A stretch of DNA of 64,000 nucleotides from the NCBI GenBank assembly GCA_031415055.1, contig JANOQZ010000024.1:77328-141327 (forward strand), in the 5' to 3' direction. How positions within the stretch are numbered: the first letter of the stretch is position 1; the number at the start of each line of letters is the position of its first letter. The notes below the pieces were generated by a model. It saw only the letters and a list, made by a program, of their open reading frames with translations. It searched no databases and had not been told where the DNA came from. Of the stretch, positions 35,167 through 44,451 are shown one piece after another. Made by a program: the position numbers and the translations under genes. The DNA is from JANMOK01 sp031415055. Its GTDB lineage: Bacteria > Pseudomonadota > Alphaproteobacteria > Rhodobacterales > Rhodobacteraceae.

Positions 35167-35644
35167 ATCCAAGCCCCCCGAAACACCCGAAGCATCCAAG
35201 CCTTCGACGCCCCCCGTACCGCCATCGTCGCCGATGACGCTGAACCCCACTCCGTTGACGCCAAAGGCGAAACCGGCACCGTCGATCCTGTCCTCCGATC
35301 TGGTGATCAAGGGCGACATCAAGACCACTGGCGACATCCAGGTCGAAGGCACCATCGAAGGTGACATCCGCGCCCATCTGCTGACCGTTGGTGAAGGCGC
35401 CACGATCAAAGGCGAAGTGGTTGCCGACGATGTTGTGGTCAATGGTCGTGTTGTTGGCCGGGTGCGCGGCCTGAAAGTGCGGCTGACTTCTTCAGCCCGC
35501 GTCGAAGGCGACATCGTCCACAAAACCATCGCCATCGAAAGCGGTGCGCATTTTGAAGGTTCCGTCCAGCGTCAAGAGGACCCGCTGAATTCGTCGTCGG
35601 ACAAACCGAAAGGCGCGTCGCGCGAAAGCTCGTCGCACAGTTGA
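35156..35644 (+). CDS. bactofilin
   Basis: 162 residues. A Pro-rich disordered N terminus (about 1-42) precedes the beta-helix DUF583 core ILSSDLVIKGDIKTTGDIQVEGTIEGDIRAH...LKVRLTSSARVEGDIVHKTIAIESGAHFEGS, ending with a polar tail. Bactofilins polymerise without nucleotide and scaffold wall enzymes at the membrane. The start lies inside the M23 gene, so the two are translated together and probably act together in cell shape or division. Confidence 0.95.
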   Translation: MFSKSKPPETPEASKPSTPPVPPSSPMTLNPTPLTPKAKPAPSILSSDLVIKGDIKTTGDIQVEGTIEGDIRAHLLTVGEGATIKGEVVADDVVVNGRVVGRVRGLKVRLTSSARVEGDIVHKTIAIESGAHFEGSVQRQEDPLNSSSDKPKGASRESSSHS

Positions 35645-35653
35645 ATCCGGCCG

Positions 35654-35672
35654 CCCCGGACTTGATCCGGGG
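35654..35672. repeat. CCCCGGACTTGATCCGGGG hairpin
   Basis: Perfect 7-bp stem with a CTTGA loop, 9 bp after the bactofilin stop. This hairpin is common between genes of Rhodobacterales and related alphaproteobacteria. It may end the M23-bactofilin transcript. Confidence 0.65.
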
Positions 35673-35779
35673 CCCCTCTGCCGTCATGCAAGGTCGCGGA
35701 CCTGCTCCCACGACAAGGTTTCAGCAATACCGACCTTTGAACTTTCTGCATCGCAACGCTCGCACCCAAGCCAGCGACC

Positions 35780-35939
35780 CTACTCCCGCGCCTGCGCCTC
35801 GCCGCGCGACTTGCCGGTCACAGCCATCGCCAATGCTGCCGCCATGAACCCGTCCAGAAGTCCGTTCAAGACCCCTTGCGAATCCGAGGTCTCATAATTG
35901 ATCCGCAAGTCCTTTACCATCTGATAAGGCTGCAACACG
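35780..35939 (-). pseudogene. detached copy of the prfB 3' end
   Basis: The minus strand reads VLQPYQMVKDLRINYETSDS then QGVLNGLLDGFMAAALAMAV, TGKSRGEAQARE and TAG, the RF2 C terminus. 35791-35939 aligns without gaps to 36430-36578 at 131 of 149 positions (88%); most changes are third-position. The frame is open and ends at a stop where prfB does. It sits 6 bp past the GNAT stop. Confidence 0.9.
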
Positions 35940-35945
35940 GGCCCC

Positions 35946-36422
35946 TTACGGATGCAGCGTCGATTCCCACATCACCAACATCCCGTCCTCGATATCCAAC
36001 CGGTGCCCGACCTCGCGGAAACCTGTTTTCTCCAGAACGCGCCCCGACGCTGGGTTCGTTACCGCACTTTCGGCAACTACAATCCTAACGCCCCGTTCCG
36101 CCAACACCGGCAGCAGCGCGGCAACCAACAATGTGGCAAAGCCCCTGCCGCGCCGCGCCGGAGCCACAGCAAAGCCGATTTCAACCCGGCCCGCCGCAAT
36201 CGGGGTCTTGACCGCCACCGAGGCGACAACCTCGTCGCCAACCACCGCAAGCCAAGTTCCCCATCCCTGCGCCGCATCCAACTCAGCGCAAAGCTCGGCC
36301 AACATCACCAAAACGTCGGCAGGTTCCAACCCGCCTTCGGGTACATGCCAATCGCGCCAGCTCGTTGCACCAACCAAAGCGGAATAATCGGTTGCTAGGG
36401 TCGGGATAAGGCGCAAAGTCAC
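35946..36422 (-). CDS. GNAT-family N-acetyltransferase
   Basis: 158 residues from GTG 36422, overlapping the prfB stop as GTGA. The acetyl-CoA loop is VAPARRGRGFATLLVAALLP, preceded by the strand VEIGFAV, and ESAVTNPASGRVLEKTGFREVG is the usual C-terminal block. Acceptor unknown. The gene lies exactly between a full and a detached copy of the prfB 3' end, so it appears to be an inserted gene that captured translation from prfB. Confidence 0.88.
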   Translation of the reverse strand: MTLRLIPTLATDYSALVGATSWRDWHVPEGGLEPADVLVMLAELCAELDAAQGWGTWLAVVGDEVVASVAVKTPIAAGRVEIGFAVAPARRGRGFATLLVAALLPVLAERGVRIVVAESAVTNPASGRVLEKTGFREVGHRLDIEDGMLVMWESTLHP

Positions 36423-37546
36423 CGTTCGGCCTGCGCCTCACCGCGCGACTTGCCGGTCACATCCATCGCCAAAGCCGCCGCCATGAACCCGTCCAAATCG
36501 CCGTTCAAAACCCCTTGCGAGTCCGAGGTCTCGTAATTGGTGCGCAGGTCTTTCACCATTTGATAGGGCTGCAACACGTACGACCGTATCTGGTTGCCCC
36601 AACCGGCATCGCCCTTGTTTTCGTGCTGCTCGGTGATCTTTTCGTTGCGCTTGCGCAGCTCCAATTCATACAGCCGCGATTTCAGCGCCGCCCAGCAGTT
36701 CGCCCGGTTCTGGTGCTGCGATTTTTCCGAAGATGTCACCATGATGCCCGTCGGAAAATGCGTTATCCGCACCGCCGAATCCGTGGTGTTCACGTGCTGG
36801 CCACCGGCACCCGACGACCGATAGGTATCAATCCGGCAATCATTGGGGTTGATCTCAATATCGATGTTGTCATCCACCACCGGATAGACCCAGATCGAGG
36901 AAAACGACGTATGCCGCTTGGCCGCCGAATCGAACGGCGATATCCGCACCAGCCGGTGCACGCCGCTTTCTGCCTTCAGCCAGCCATAGGCGTTCAGCCC
37001 CTTGATCTGATAGGTCGCCGACTTGATCCCGGCTTCCTCGCCGGCGCTCTCGGCCATCAATTCGACCTTATAGCCGTGCTGCTCAGCCCAGCGCACATAC
37101 ATCCGCGCCAGCATATTGGCCCAATCACAACTTTCGGTGCCGCCCGCCCCGGCGTTGATCTCCAGAAACGTGTCATTGGCATCTGCCTCGCCGTTCAACA
37201 ACGCTTCAAGCTCACGCTTGGCGGCGCGTTCTTGCAGTGCCTTCAACGCCATCTCGGCCTCGGCGACGATCTCGACATCACCCTCGGCCTCGCCCAATTC
37301 GATCAAATCGACGCAATCCTTCAACTCGCTCGCCAGCGCCTGATAAGACCCAATCGCGTCGGCCAACACTTGCCGCTCACCCATCAGTTTTCGCGCCTTG
37401 GCGGCATCATCCCACAACTTGGGATTTTCCGACATCGCGTCCAGCTCTTCCAGCCTGTGCTTCGCCGTGTCCCAGCCCAACCGCTGGCGCAGCAAACCCA
37501 ACGATTTCTCAATCGCGGCCACGTTGTTCAAAGTCTCGGCACGCAT
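36419..37546 (-). CDS. prfB: peptide chain release factor 2
   Basis: 375 residues from ATG 37546 (MRAETLNNVAAIEKS); the frame to 37615 is longer but not family-like. Recognises UGA and UAA. The anticodon-like SPF is in RISPFDSAAKRH, and the catalytic GGQ is in SSGAGGQHVNTTDSAVR. The reading frame is continuous, so the programmed +1 frameshift known from E. coli is absent. Its 3' end is the repeated segment described at 35780-35939. Confidence 0.97.
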   Translation of the reverse strand: MRAETLNNVAAIEKSLGLLRQRLGWDTAKHRLEELDAMSENPKLWDDAAKARKLMGERQVLADAIGSYQALASELKDCVDLIELGEAEGDVEIVAEAEMALKALQERAAKRELEALLNGEADANDTFLEINAGAGGTESCDWANMLARMYVRWAEQHGYKVELMAESAGEEAGIKSATYQIKGLNAYGWLKAESGVHRLVRISPFDSAAKRHTSFSSIWVYPVVDDNIDIEINPNDCRIDTYRSSGAGGQHVNTTDSAVRITHFPTGIMVTSSEKSQHQNRANCWAALKSRLYELELRKRNEKITEQHENKGDAGWGNQIRSYVLQPYQMVKDLRTNYETSDSQGVLNGDLDGFMAAALAMDVTGKSRGEAQAER

Positions 37547-37616
37547 GGGATTCAGGCTCCGGTCAATTTGCTGGGGTTCTAGCGAGGCGACATAGCAGGG
37601 TAAAGGGCAACCCACG

Positions 37617-37640
37617 CCTTCCCTCGCATGCGGGGGAAGG
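37617..37640. repeat. CCTTCCC...GGGAAGG hairpin between mrcA and prfB
   Basis: CCTTCCCTCGCATGCGGGGG then AAGG: an 11-bp stem with one T.G and an AT loop. It lies 17 bp past the mrcA stop on the minus strand. Related to the hairpin at 61376-61398. Confidence 0.65.
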
Positions 37641-37656
37641 TCGGGACGGAGTTAAA

Positions 37657-40191
37657 TCAATACAACCCACCACTCGACAAAGTGCCAAACGTCGCTTTCG
37701 GCGGCAAAATCGTGGTCTGCCCGTCGATCATCACCGTCTCGCCCTCGCTTTCACCCCGTGCGAACAACAACAAATCTCGACCCATGACAAAGCCACCATC
37801 TACGAACGCACCAAACGCGCCGTAATCCGGCTCTTCGCCATCGCGGAACAATTCCGCCACCACATATTCGCCGCCCGCATCGTCGCTCAACCGCTCACCT
37901 GTATAACGATCCAATTTGACAAAATGCGAATTCGGCGGCACCGGCATGTCGTAAGACCCATGGTTTTCCAGCGCCACTTTCATGAATTCGGTAAACACTG
38001 GCCCGCAAAGCGTGCCGCCAAACGCCCCCGGGCCCATGTTGCGCGGCGTATCAAACCCGATGTAACAGCCTGCCGCAATTTTCGGCGTAAACCCGATGAA
38101 CCAGACGTCTTTGGCATCGTTGGTCGTCCCAGTCTTGCCCGAAATCGGCAGACCCAAAATGCCAACGGTCGAGGCCGCAGTGCCCCGCTCCACAACCCCA
38201 CGCATCATCGAACTCAATTGATATGCCGTCACCGCATCCATGATCCGGTCGGCTTTGTTCTCGACCCAAGGTTCGGCCATCACGTCAATCGTGCTTTGCT
38301 GGCACTCGTGGCAAATCCGAACGTCGTGCTGATAAATCGTGTTGCCTTCGCGGTCCTGCACCCGGTCCACCAAGGTCGGCTCCACCCGGATGCCACCATT
38401 GGCGAACATCGAATAGGCGGCGACCATCTTGAATAACGTCGTCTCGCCCGCCCCCAGAGAATTGGCCAGCACCTCGGTCATATCGTCGTAAACGCCAAAC
38501 CGCTCGGCGTATTCGGCCACCACATCCATGCCAATGTCTTGGGCGATGCGCACCGTCATCAAATTGCGCGATTGCTCGATGCCGGTCCTCAGAGGCGCCG
38601 GTCCATAGTATTTGTTGGATGAATTCTGCGGCCGCCAAACCCCCTGGGGCGTGTCCAACTCAATCGGCGCATCCACCACAATCGTGCCCGGCGTATAGCC
38701 GTTGTCCAAAGCCGCCGCATAGACAAACGGCTTGAACGCCGACCCCGGCTGCCGCAGCGCCTGCGTCGCCCGGTTGAACACGCTGGATTGATAAGAAAAC
38801 CCACCCTGCATGGCGACAACGCGGCCTGTATGGGTGTCCATCGCCATGAAAGCGCCCTGAATTTCCGGGATCTGGCGATAGGTCCATTTCTCGAATGCGC
38901 CGTCCTTTTCAACGGCGCTGACAAAAATCACGTCACCTACGGACCACAAATCATCGGGCGAATTTGGCCGTGACCCGCGCGACCCATCCGCATCGCGTGG
39001 ACGCGCCCAGTCGGCCTCGGCAATATCCAAATAATGCCCGTCGGCATCTTCCTCCATCCCTTCAATGCCAACGCGGGCCGAGGTTTCGCCCAGTTCCAAA
39101 ATCACCGCCGGGAACCAGCCATCAATATCGCGCGGCAGTGTCGCATCCGCCATCGCCTTGCGCCAACCTGCCTCATCCCCAAATAGGCTTGCATCCAACT
39201 GCGCCAAAGGCCCGCGATAATCGCCTTGGTCGCGGTCATAGCTTTCCAATTGCGCCCGTAAAGCCGCCGCAGCAACCTTTTGCAAATCCGGATTCACCGT
39301 GGCGCGGATTGATAAACCGCCGCCAAACAGTTTTTCCTCGCCCAGTTTCGCGGTCAATTCGCGGCGAATTTCATCGGTAAAATAGTCGCGCGGCGGCAAA
39401 GAATTGCGCGAATTCGCATAGTCGCCACCCTGCACCGATAACAAGGGAGCCGCCGATTCCGCCTCGCCGATATCGCCGCTGATATAACCGTTTTCGGCCA
39501 TTTCCTTCAGCGTATTGTTGCGCCAGAACAGCGCCTGTTCGCGCTGCAAAACCGGGTGGCGGTCGGATGGGGCTTTGGGAAGCGAGGCCAGATAGGCCGC
39601 CTCACCCACGCTCAATTCTTCCAAAGTCTTGTTGAAATAAGTCTGCGCCGCCGCCGTCACCCCATAGGAATTTTGGCCCAAGAAAATCTCGTTAAGATAA
39701 ATCCCCAGAATCTCATCCTTATTCAGCACCTGCTCCAACCGGTTCGCCAACAAAATCTCTTTGATTTTGCGTTCAGCCGAGCGATCCCCCGATAACAAAA
39801 AGTTCTTCATCACCTGCTGGGTGATCGTCGAAGCCCCGCGCAGCCGTCCACCCTTGGCGGCGTCAATCGCAGCCTTGACCATGCCCAAAGGGTCAAAGCC
39901 TGAGTGGCTGTAGAAATTCTTGTCCTCGGCACTGATGAAGGCGTTTTTGACAATCTCTGGAATCTCGTCGATCGGCGTGTAAACGCGTCGCTCGCGGGCG
40001 AATTCGTCCATCAAATCGCCCTGCCGCGAATAAATTCGGCTCAACGTCGGCGGCTGATACTGCGCCAGTACTTCATGGTCGGGCAGATCGCGCCCGTAAT
40101 ACCACAGCACCGCCAACACCGAGACCCCGGCAAACACCAAGCCGATTGTCAAAGCGCTGAAAAAGAACCCGAAAAATCGGAAAATCGACAT
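37657..40191 (-). CDS. mrcA: penicillin-binding protein 1A
   Basis: 844 residues from ATG 40191 (MSIFRFFGFFFSALTIG). A bifunctional glycosyltransferase/transpeptidase anchored by one N-terminal helix (about 8-32). The GT51 domain has AEDKNFYSHSGFD and GASTITQQVMKN. The transpeptidase has SAFKPF (SxxK), SRN in EQSRNLMTV and SGKTGTTNDAKDVWF (KTG). An OB-like insert lies between the two domains, as in class A PBPs of this group. It follows the amidase gene with a 118-bp gap. Confidence 0.95.
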   Translation of the reverse strand: MSIFRFFGFFFSALTIGLVFAGVSVLAVLWYYGRDLPDHEVLAQYQPPTLSRIYSRQGDLMDEFARERRVYTPIDEIPEIVKNAFISAEDKNFYSHSGFDPLGMVKAAIDAAKGGRLRGASTITQQVMKNFLLSGDRSAERKIKEILLANRLEQVLNKDEILGIYLNEIFLGQNSYGVTAAAQTYFNKTLEELSVGEAAYLASLPKAPSDRHPVLQREQALFWRNNTLKEMAENGYISGDIGEAESAAPLLSVQGGDYANSRNSLPPRDYFTDEIRRELTAKLGEEKLFGGGLSIRATVNPDLQKVAAAALRAQLESYDRDQGDYRGPLAQLDASLFGDEAGWRKAMADATLPRDIDGWFPAVILELGETSARVGIEGMEEDADGHYLDIAEADWARPRDADGSRGSRPNSPDDLWSVGDVIFVSAVEKDGAFEKWTYRQIPEIQGAFMAMDTHTGRVVAMQGGFSYQSSVFNRATQALRQPGSAFKPFVYAAALDNGYTPGTIVVDAPIELDTPQGVWRPQNSSNKYYGPAPLRTGIEQSRNLMTVRIAQDIGMDVVAEYAERFGVYDDMTEVLANSLGAGETTLFKMVAAYSMFANGGIRVEPTLVDRVQDREGNTIYQHDVRICHECQQSTIDVMAEPWVENKADRIMDAVTAYQLSSMMRGVVERGTAASTVGILGLPISGKTGTTNDAKDVWFIGFTPKIAAGCYIGFDTPRNMGPGAFGGTLCGPVFTEFMKVALENHGSYDMPVPPNSHFVKLDRYTGERLSDDAGGEYVVAELFRDGEEPDYGAFGAFVDGGFVMGRDLLLFARGESEGETVMIDGQTTILPPKATFGTLSSGGLY

Positions 40192-40308
40192 AAGCACGGC
40201 GCGAAAACATCCCTTTGCAAGTTTCAAATCTCATATAGGGACTTGCGGCCAAAAGGTCAAAACACGTTGCCCCACCGCGCGGTGATCCGCGCAAAACGCA
40301 ACACCACG

Positions 40309-41490
40309 TTATCGCAACGCCGCCATTGCCCGATCCCGATCCACCCAACTGCCCAATGCCGCAACAATGCCCGCCGCCGCCTTTTCGCGCCACTCTGGCG
40401 ACTGCAAGTTCTTCACGTCGCGCTCACTCGACAAAAATCCCAGTTCCAACAAGATCGAGGGCATATCAGGCGCTTTCAACACCCGTAAATCGGCGCTCCA
40501 GAACGGATGGTTCTTTGTCACCCCGATGGTGCCCTGCAAACCCTGTAGCAACGCCTCGCCCAAAGCGTTCGAGCGCGCATCGGTTTCGACCCGCGCCAAA
40601 TCGATCAAGGCCAAAGCCACTTGATCTTCATCGCCCTGATAATCCGCCCCGGCAAAAATGTCCGATTGGTTCTCAAACTCCGCCAACTGCCGCGCTGCCT
40701 CGCTGGAAGCGTCTTCAGACAAAGCATAAATCGTCGCGCCACTGATTTGGCCCATTTCCACAGTATTGAGGTGAATGGACAAAAATACATCGGCATTGGC
40801 CTGCCGTGCCGTTTCCACCCGATCGCGCAATGACACGAAAACATCGCTCTCCCGCGTCAGGAAAACCGCGTAATCACCTGATTTTTCCAAAAAATCCCGC
40901 AATTCCAACGAAAACTTCAGCGCCAAATCCTTTTCAGAAACCCCATCCCGCACCGCCCCAGGGTCAATGCCACCGTGACCCGGATCAATCGCTACGATCA
41001 CCGGACCTTCCTGCATCGCGCGCGGCCGCAACCCGGCAATACTTTTGGAAACCGGCACGTCCCACAAAGCATCGTTCGGTGCACCGGCGCTTCGATCAAA
41101 CGCGTCCTGACCATCCTCGCGCAACAAGACGCTCAACTGACCGCTTTGAAACACCACCGATTGAACAACCATCGGCTCTGCCAAATCAAACACCAACCTG
41201 CTCCAGCCAATCCGAAACAACCCGGATCGCACCACCATTGGTTCGCCATATCCAACCGGTAACGCGGCCAAATCGGTATCCTTCAAATCAATCACCAGCC
41301 GGTTTGGTGCGCTTAACGTGAACACCCGGTGCTCAACCGCACGCGACACGCCAATGCCAATCGCCAACCCACCATCCAGCCGCACTTCAACCGCACTAGT
41401 TGAAGGAACAATAACCGCATCTGCAGCCATCACCGGCGAACAGCACAACATCGCGACCAAAAGACCGCGCAAGACGTCACTTAATTTCAT
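40309..41490 (-). CDS. N-acetylmuramoyl-L-alanine amidase (AMIN + Amidase_3)
   Basis: 393 residues from ATG 41490; GTG 41514 is less likely. Signal peptide (MKLSDVLRGLLVAMLCCSPVMAA) for the periplasm. An AMIN domain (about 30-130) with VFDLAEPMVVQSV targets it to the wall. The zinc amidase domain has IDPGHGGIDPGA, the Glu after GVSEKDLAL, SIHLN and the Glu in ILLELGFLSS. It splits daughter cells together with M23 activators. Upstream is the divergent rne leader. Confidence 0.93.
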   Translation of the reverse strand: MKLSDVLRGLLVAMLCCSPVMAADAVIVPSTSAVEVRLDGGLAIGIGVSRAVEHRVFTLSAPNRLVIDLKDTDLAALPVGYGEPMVVRSGLFRIGWSRLVFDLAEPMVVQSVVFQSGQLSVLLREDGQDAFDRSAGAPNDALWDVPVSKSIAGLRPRAMQEGPVIVAIDPGHGGIDPGAVRDGVSEKDLALKFSLELRDFLEKSGDYAVFLTRESDVFVSLRDRVETARQANADVFLSIHLNTVEMGQISGATIYALSEDASSEAARQLAEFENQSDIFAGADYQGDEDQVALALIDLARVETDARSNALGEALLQGLQGTIGVTKNHPFWSADLRVLKAPDMPSILLELGFLSSERDVKNLQSPEWREKAAAGIVAALGSWVDRDRAMAALR

Positions 41491-41958
41491 CCAAACTGCC
41501 AATTTTACCCGCACTCGCGGCGGTTTTTACCCCATCACTCGCCTAACATAACGCCAGCGCAACAAGAAATGAATTGTGTTTCACCCATCTGACATACTAT
41601 CGTCATCAAACCGGGTTTGACCGGCGCTTTTTCGCGCTTCATATCCGGCAAATGAGATTTGTCGCTTGTCCGACGCAAGGCAATGGCCGCTTGCCATTGG
41701 AACATTTGCCAAGACGGGTGATCGGCGTTCGCGCCACCACATAGATAACCGCGCCAACTGGCCGGATCTTTTAACAGGTGCCTCAAAAAGGTGCCAAGGA
41801 CAAACCGCGATGAAACGCGCAACTGACATACAGGTTTTCGTCCGCGCAACTGCGCGGCGTAACCTTTTGCCTGTGCGCCCCCTCGCCCAAACAGATAGAA
41901 CGCCCCTCGCTCGCCTGACTCGTCAGGATGGGCCGCCAGGCCGTTCGAGAAAGACACT
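41491..41958 (+). promoter_or_regulatory. divergent region and long leader of rne
   Basis: 468 bp without a supported gene. The plus side has a perfect stem CAATGGC-CGCTT-GCCATTG (41681-41699), overlapped by a competing pairing GCAAG (41675-41679) with CTTGC (41690-41694). A long structured leader is where RNase E autoregulation would act, as known in E. coli. The promoter itself cannot be placed by eye. Confidence 0.45.
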
Positions 41959-44451
41959 ATGCCAAGCAAGATGCTTATTGATGCCACCCACGCCGAGGAA
42001 ACGCGCGTTGTTGTGGTCGACGGCAACAAAGTCGAGGAATTTGACTTTGAATCGGTCAACAAACGCCAGCTAGCTGGCAATATCTACCTCGCCAAGGTAA
42101 CGCGGGTCGAACCCTCGCTGCAGGCTGCATTCGTCGATTACGGCGGCAACCGGCACGGATTTCTGGCCTTCGCCGAGATTCATCCTGACTATTATCAAAT
42201 CCCGGTCGAAGACCGCCGCGCCCTGCTGGAAGAGGAAGAAGCCGCTCATCGCTCCGAGGAAGAAGAAGACAACAAACCTCGCAACGACCGTGGCCGGTCG
42301 CGCAATCGTCGCCCGCGCAAAGCCGAGCCCGAGGCTGCTCTCAGCCATGCCGATCCCGTGGTCAGCCAAGACGTCGACCTCACCGCCGATGCTCCCGAAG
42401 ATCACACACCCGTTGAAGTGGTCGAAGATCGCCCTGACGATCACGATCACTCAGATCACGACGATGACCATTCGCACGATGACGTCGAACACCTCGGCGA
42501 AGCCGAGGTTTCCGAAGAAATCTCGCCGCGTAAACCGCGTCATCGCCGCTACAAAATTCAAGAAGTCATCAAGGTCCGCCAGATTCTGCTGATCCAAGTG
42601 GTCAAGGAAGAACGCGGCAACAAAGGCGCGGCCCTGACCACTTACCTCTCACTCGCGGGCCGCTACTGCGTTCTCATGCCCAACACGGCGCGTGGCGGCG
42701 GCATCAGCCGCAAGATCACTTCCGCGGTTGACCGCAAGAAACTGAAAGACATCGCCGGTGAAATCGAAGTGCCGCGCGGTGCTGGCCTAATCATCCGCAC
42801 TGCCGGTGCCAACCGCACCAAAACCGAAATCAAACGCGATTATGAATACCTGCTGCGCCAATGGGAACAGATCCGCGACCTGACGCTGCAGAGCATCGCG
42901 CCGGCGCCGATCTATGAGGAAGGAAGCCTGATCAAACGCTCGATCCGCGACCTCTATTCGCGCGAAATCGACGAGGTTCTGGTCGAAGGCGAACGCGGCT
43001 ACCGCGAGGCTAAAGACTACATGAAAATGCTGATGCCCTCGCACTCAAAAAACGTCAAACTCTATGCCGAGCCGACGCCCTTGTTCTCGCGCTTTCAGGT
43101 CGAAACCTACTTGGCTGCGATGTTCAACCCGACGGTGCAGTTGAAATCCGGCGGTTATATCGTCATCGGCGTCACCGAGGCCTTGGTCGCCATCGACGTT
43201 AACTCCGGTCGCGCCACCCGCGAACAATCGATCGAAGATACCGCAACGAAAACCAACTTAGAGGCCGCCGACGAAATTCCGCGCCAGTTGCGCCTGCGCG
43301 ACCTTGCCGGTCTCATCGTCATCGACTTTATCGACATGGAAGACCGCCGCAACAACGCCGCCGTCGAAAAACGCATCAAAGACCGCTTGAAATTGGACCG
43401 CGCCCGCATCCAGATCGGTCGCATCTCCGGCTTTGGCTTGCTCGAAATGTCGCGCCAACGCCTGCGCCCCGGCATGCTGGAAGCGACCACGCAGCCCTGC
43501 CCGCACTGCCACGGCACCGGCCACACCCGTTCCGACGATTCACTTGCGCTCTCGATCCTGCGCGAGTTGGAGGAGGAAGGCGGTCGCAAACGTTCGAAAG
43601 AGGTGCTGGTCAAAGTGCCGTTCCAAATTGCCAATTACATCCTCAACCAAAAACGCGATCATGTGGCAATGATCGAACAACGCTTCGGTCTTTCGGTGCG
43701 CGTCGAGGGTGATCCGCATAAGATCAGTCCGGAATTTGAAATCGAACGTTTCAAAGTCGCCACTCGCTTTGTCCCCGAACCGGTCGAAAATTCCGCCATC
43801 CGCCTCGATTCGCTGCCGATGCCCGATGAAGACGAGGATATCGAGGACGAGATTGAAGATCAGGACGACGAAGAAGTCGAAGCCGTCGCTGAAACGCCAC
43901 GCGGCGAAAGCAAAGGCGAAGACCGTGGCGATGGTGACAAAAAACGCCGTCGTCGTCGTCGCCGTCGCGGTGGCGCTGGCCGCAACCGTGAGGACGGGGC
44001 GTCGCAAAATGGCGAGGAATCGGCACCGATTGAGGCTGCCGCGCCCGCACCAGAACCAAGCGACGCACCAAAGCCCAAATCGCGCAGCCGATCCCGCTCT
44101 CGTGGTCGAAAACCCGATGCGGTAGAATCGCCATTGGGCGAGGTAATCGCTGTGACAGAAGCAGATGATACCCCCATCGCGGTGCCCGAAGCGGCCGCAC
44201 CGAAAAAGCCCAGCCGGTCGCGCAAAAAGCCGGAACCTTTGGCTGAGCTTGGCAGTGCCGTCATCGCCGAGCGTGGCATTATGCCCGTCGCCGAGCCGGT
44301 CGTAGTTGTGGCGGTTGAATCCGCACCAACCGCCAAAAAGCCTCGCGCCAAACCTGCGGCGAAAGCGGCAGTTGAACCCGAACCCATCGCCGAGTCCGAA
44401 CCCGACGCCCCAAAAAAACGTGGTTGGTGGTCCAAGGCAACGGGCAGATAA
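41959..44451 (+). CDS. rne: ribonuclease E/G
   Basis: 830 residues. The S1 domain is at the N terminus (GNIYLAKVTRVEPSLQAAFVDYGGNRHGFL) but is split by a long acidic insert, including residues 160-178 where nearly every residue is Asp, Glu or His. The RNase H-like and DNase I-like catalytic part has VDVNSGRATRE and IDFIDMEDRRNNAAVEKR, and the zinc-link CPHC is in TQPCPHCHGTGH. The disordered C-terminal third has an Arg block (RRRRRRRG) and Pro/Ala-rich tail for degradosome binding. The stop overlaps the DsbA start as TAATG. Confidence 0.95.
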   Translation: MPSKMLIDATHAEETRVVVVDGNKVEEFDFESVNKRQLAGNIYLAKVTRVEPSLQAAFVDYGGNRHGFLAFAEIHPDYYQIPVEDRRALLEEEEAAHRSEEEEDNKPRNDRGRSRNRRPRKAEPEAALSHADPVVSQDVDLTADAPEDHTPVEVVEDRPDDHDHSDHDDDHSHDDVEHLGEAEVSEEISPRKPRHRRYKIQEVIKVRQILLIQVVKEERGNKGAALTTYLSLAGRYCVLMPNTARGGGISRKITSAVDRKKLKDIAGEIEVPRGAGLIIRTAGANRTKTEIKRDYEYLLRQWEQIRDLTLQSIAPAPIYEEGSLIKRSIRDLYSREIDEVLVEGERGYREAKDYMKMLMPSHSKNVKLYAEPTPLFSRFQVETYLAAMFNPTVQLKSGGYIVIGVTEALVAIDVNSGRATREQSIEDTATKTNLEAADEIPRQLRLRDLAGLIVIDFIDMEDRRNNAAVEKRIKDRLKLDRARIQIGRISGFGLLEMSRQRLRPGMLEATTQPCPHCHGTGHTRSDDSLALSILRELEEEGGRKRSKEVLVKVPFQIANYILNQKRDHVAMIEQRFGLSVRVEGDPHKISPEFEIERFKVATRFVPEPVENSAIRLDSLPMPDEDEDIEDEIEDQDDEEVEAVAETPRGESKGEDRGDGDKKRRRRRRRRGGAGRNREDGASQNGEESAPIEAAAPAPEPSDAPKPKSRSRSRSRGRKPDAVESPLGEVIAVTEADDTPIAVPEAAAPKKPSRSRKKPEPLAELGSAVIAERGIMPVAEPVVVVAVESAPTAKKPRAKPAAKAAVEPEPIAESEPDAPKKRGWWSKATGR

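Noticed and set aside
37500..37546. Programmed frameshift in prfB
   Set aside because: The frame is continuous from the ATG with no in-frame TGA or slippery site in the first 30 codons.
41535..42080. 181-codon minus-strand ORF across the rne leader and start
   Set aside because: Overlaps the rne start on the other strand, has no ribosome site and no recognisable features; the region is better read as the rne leader.
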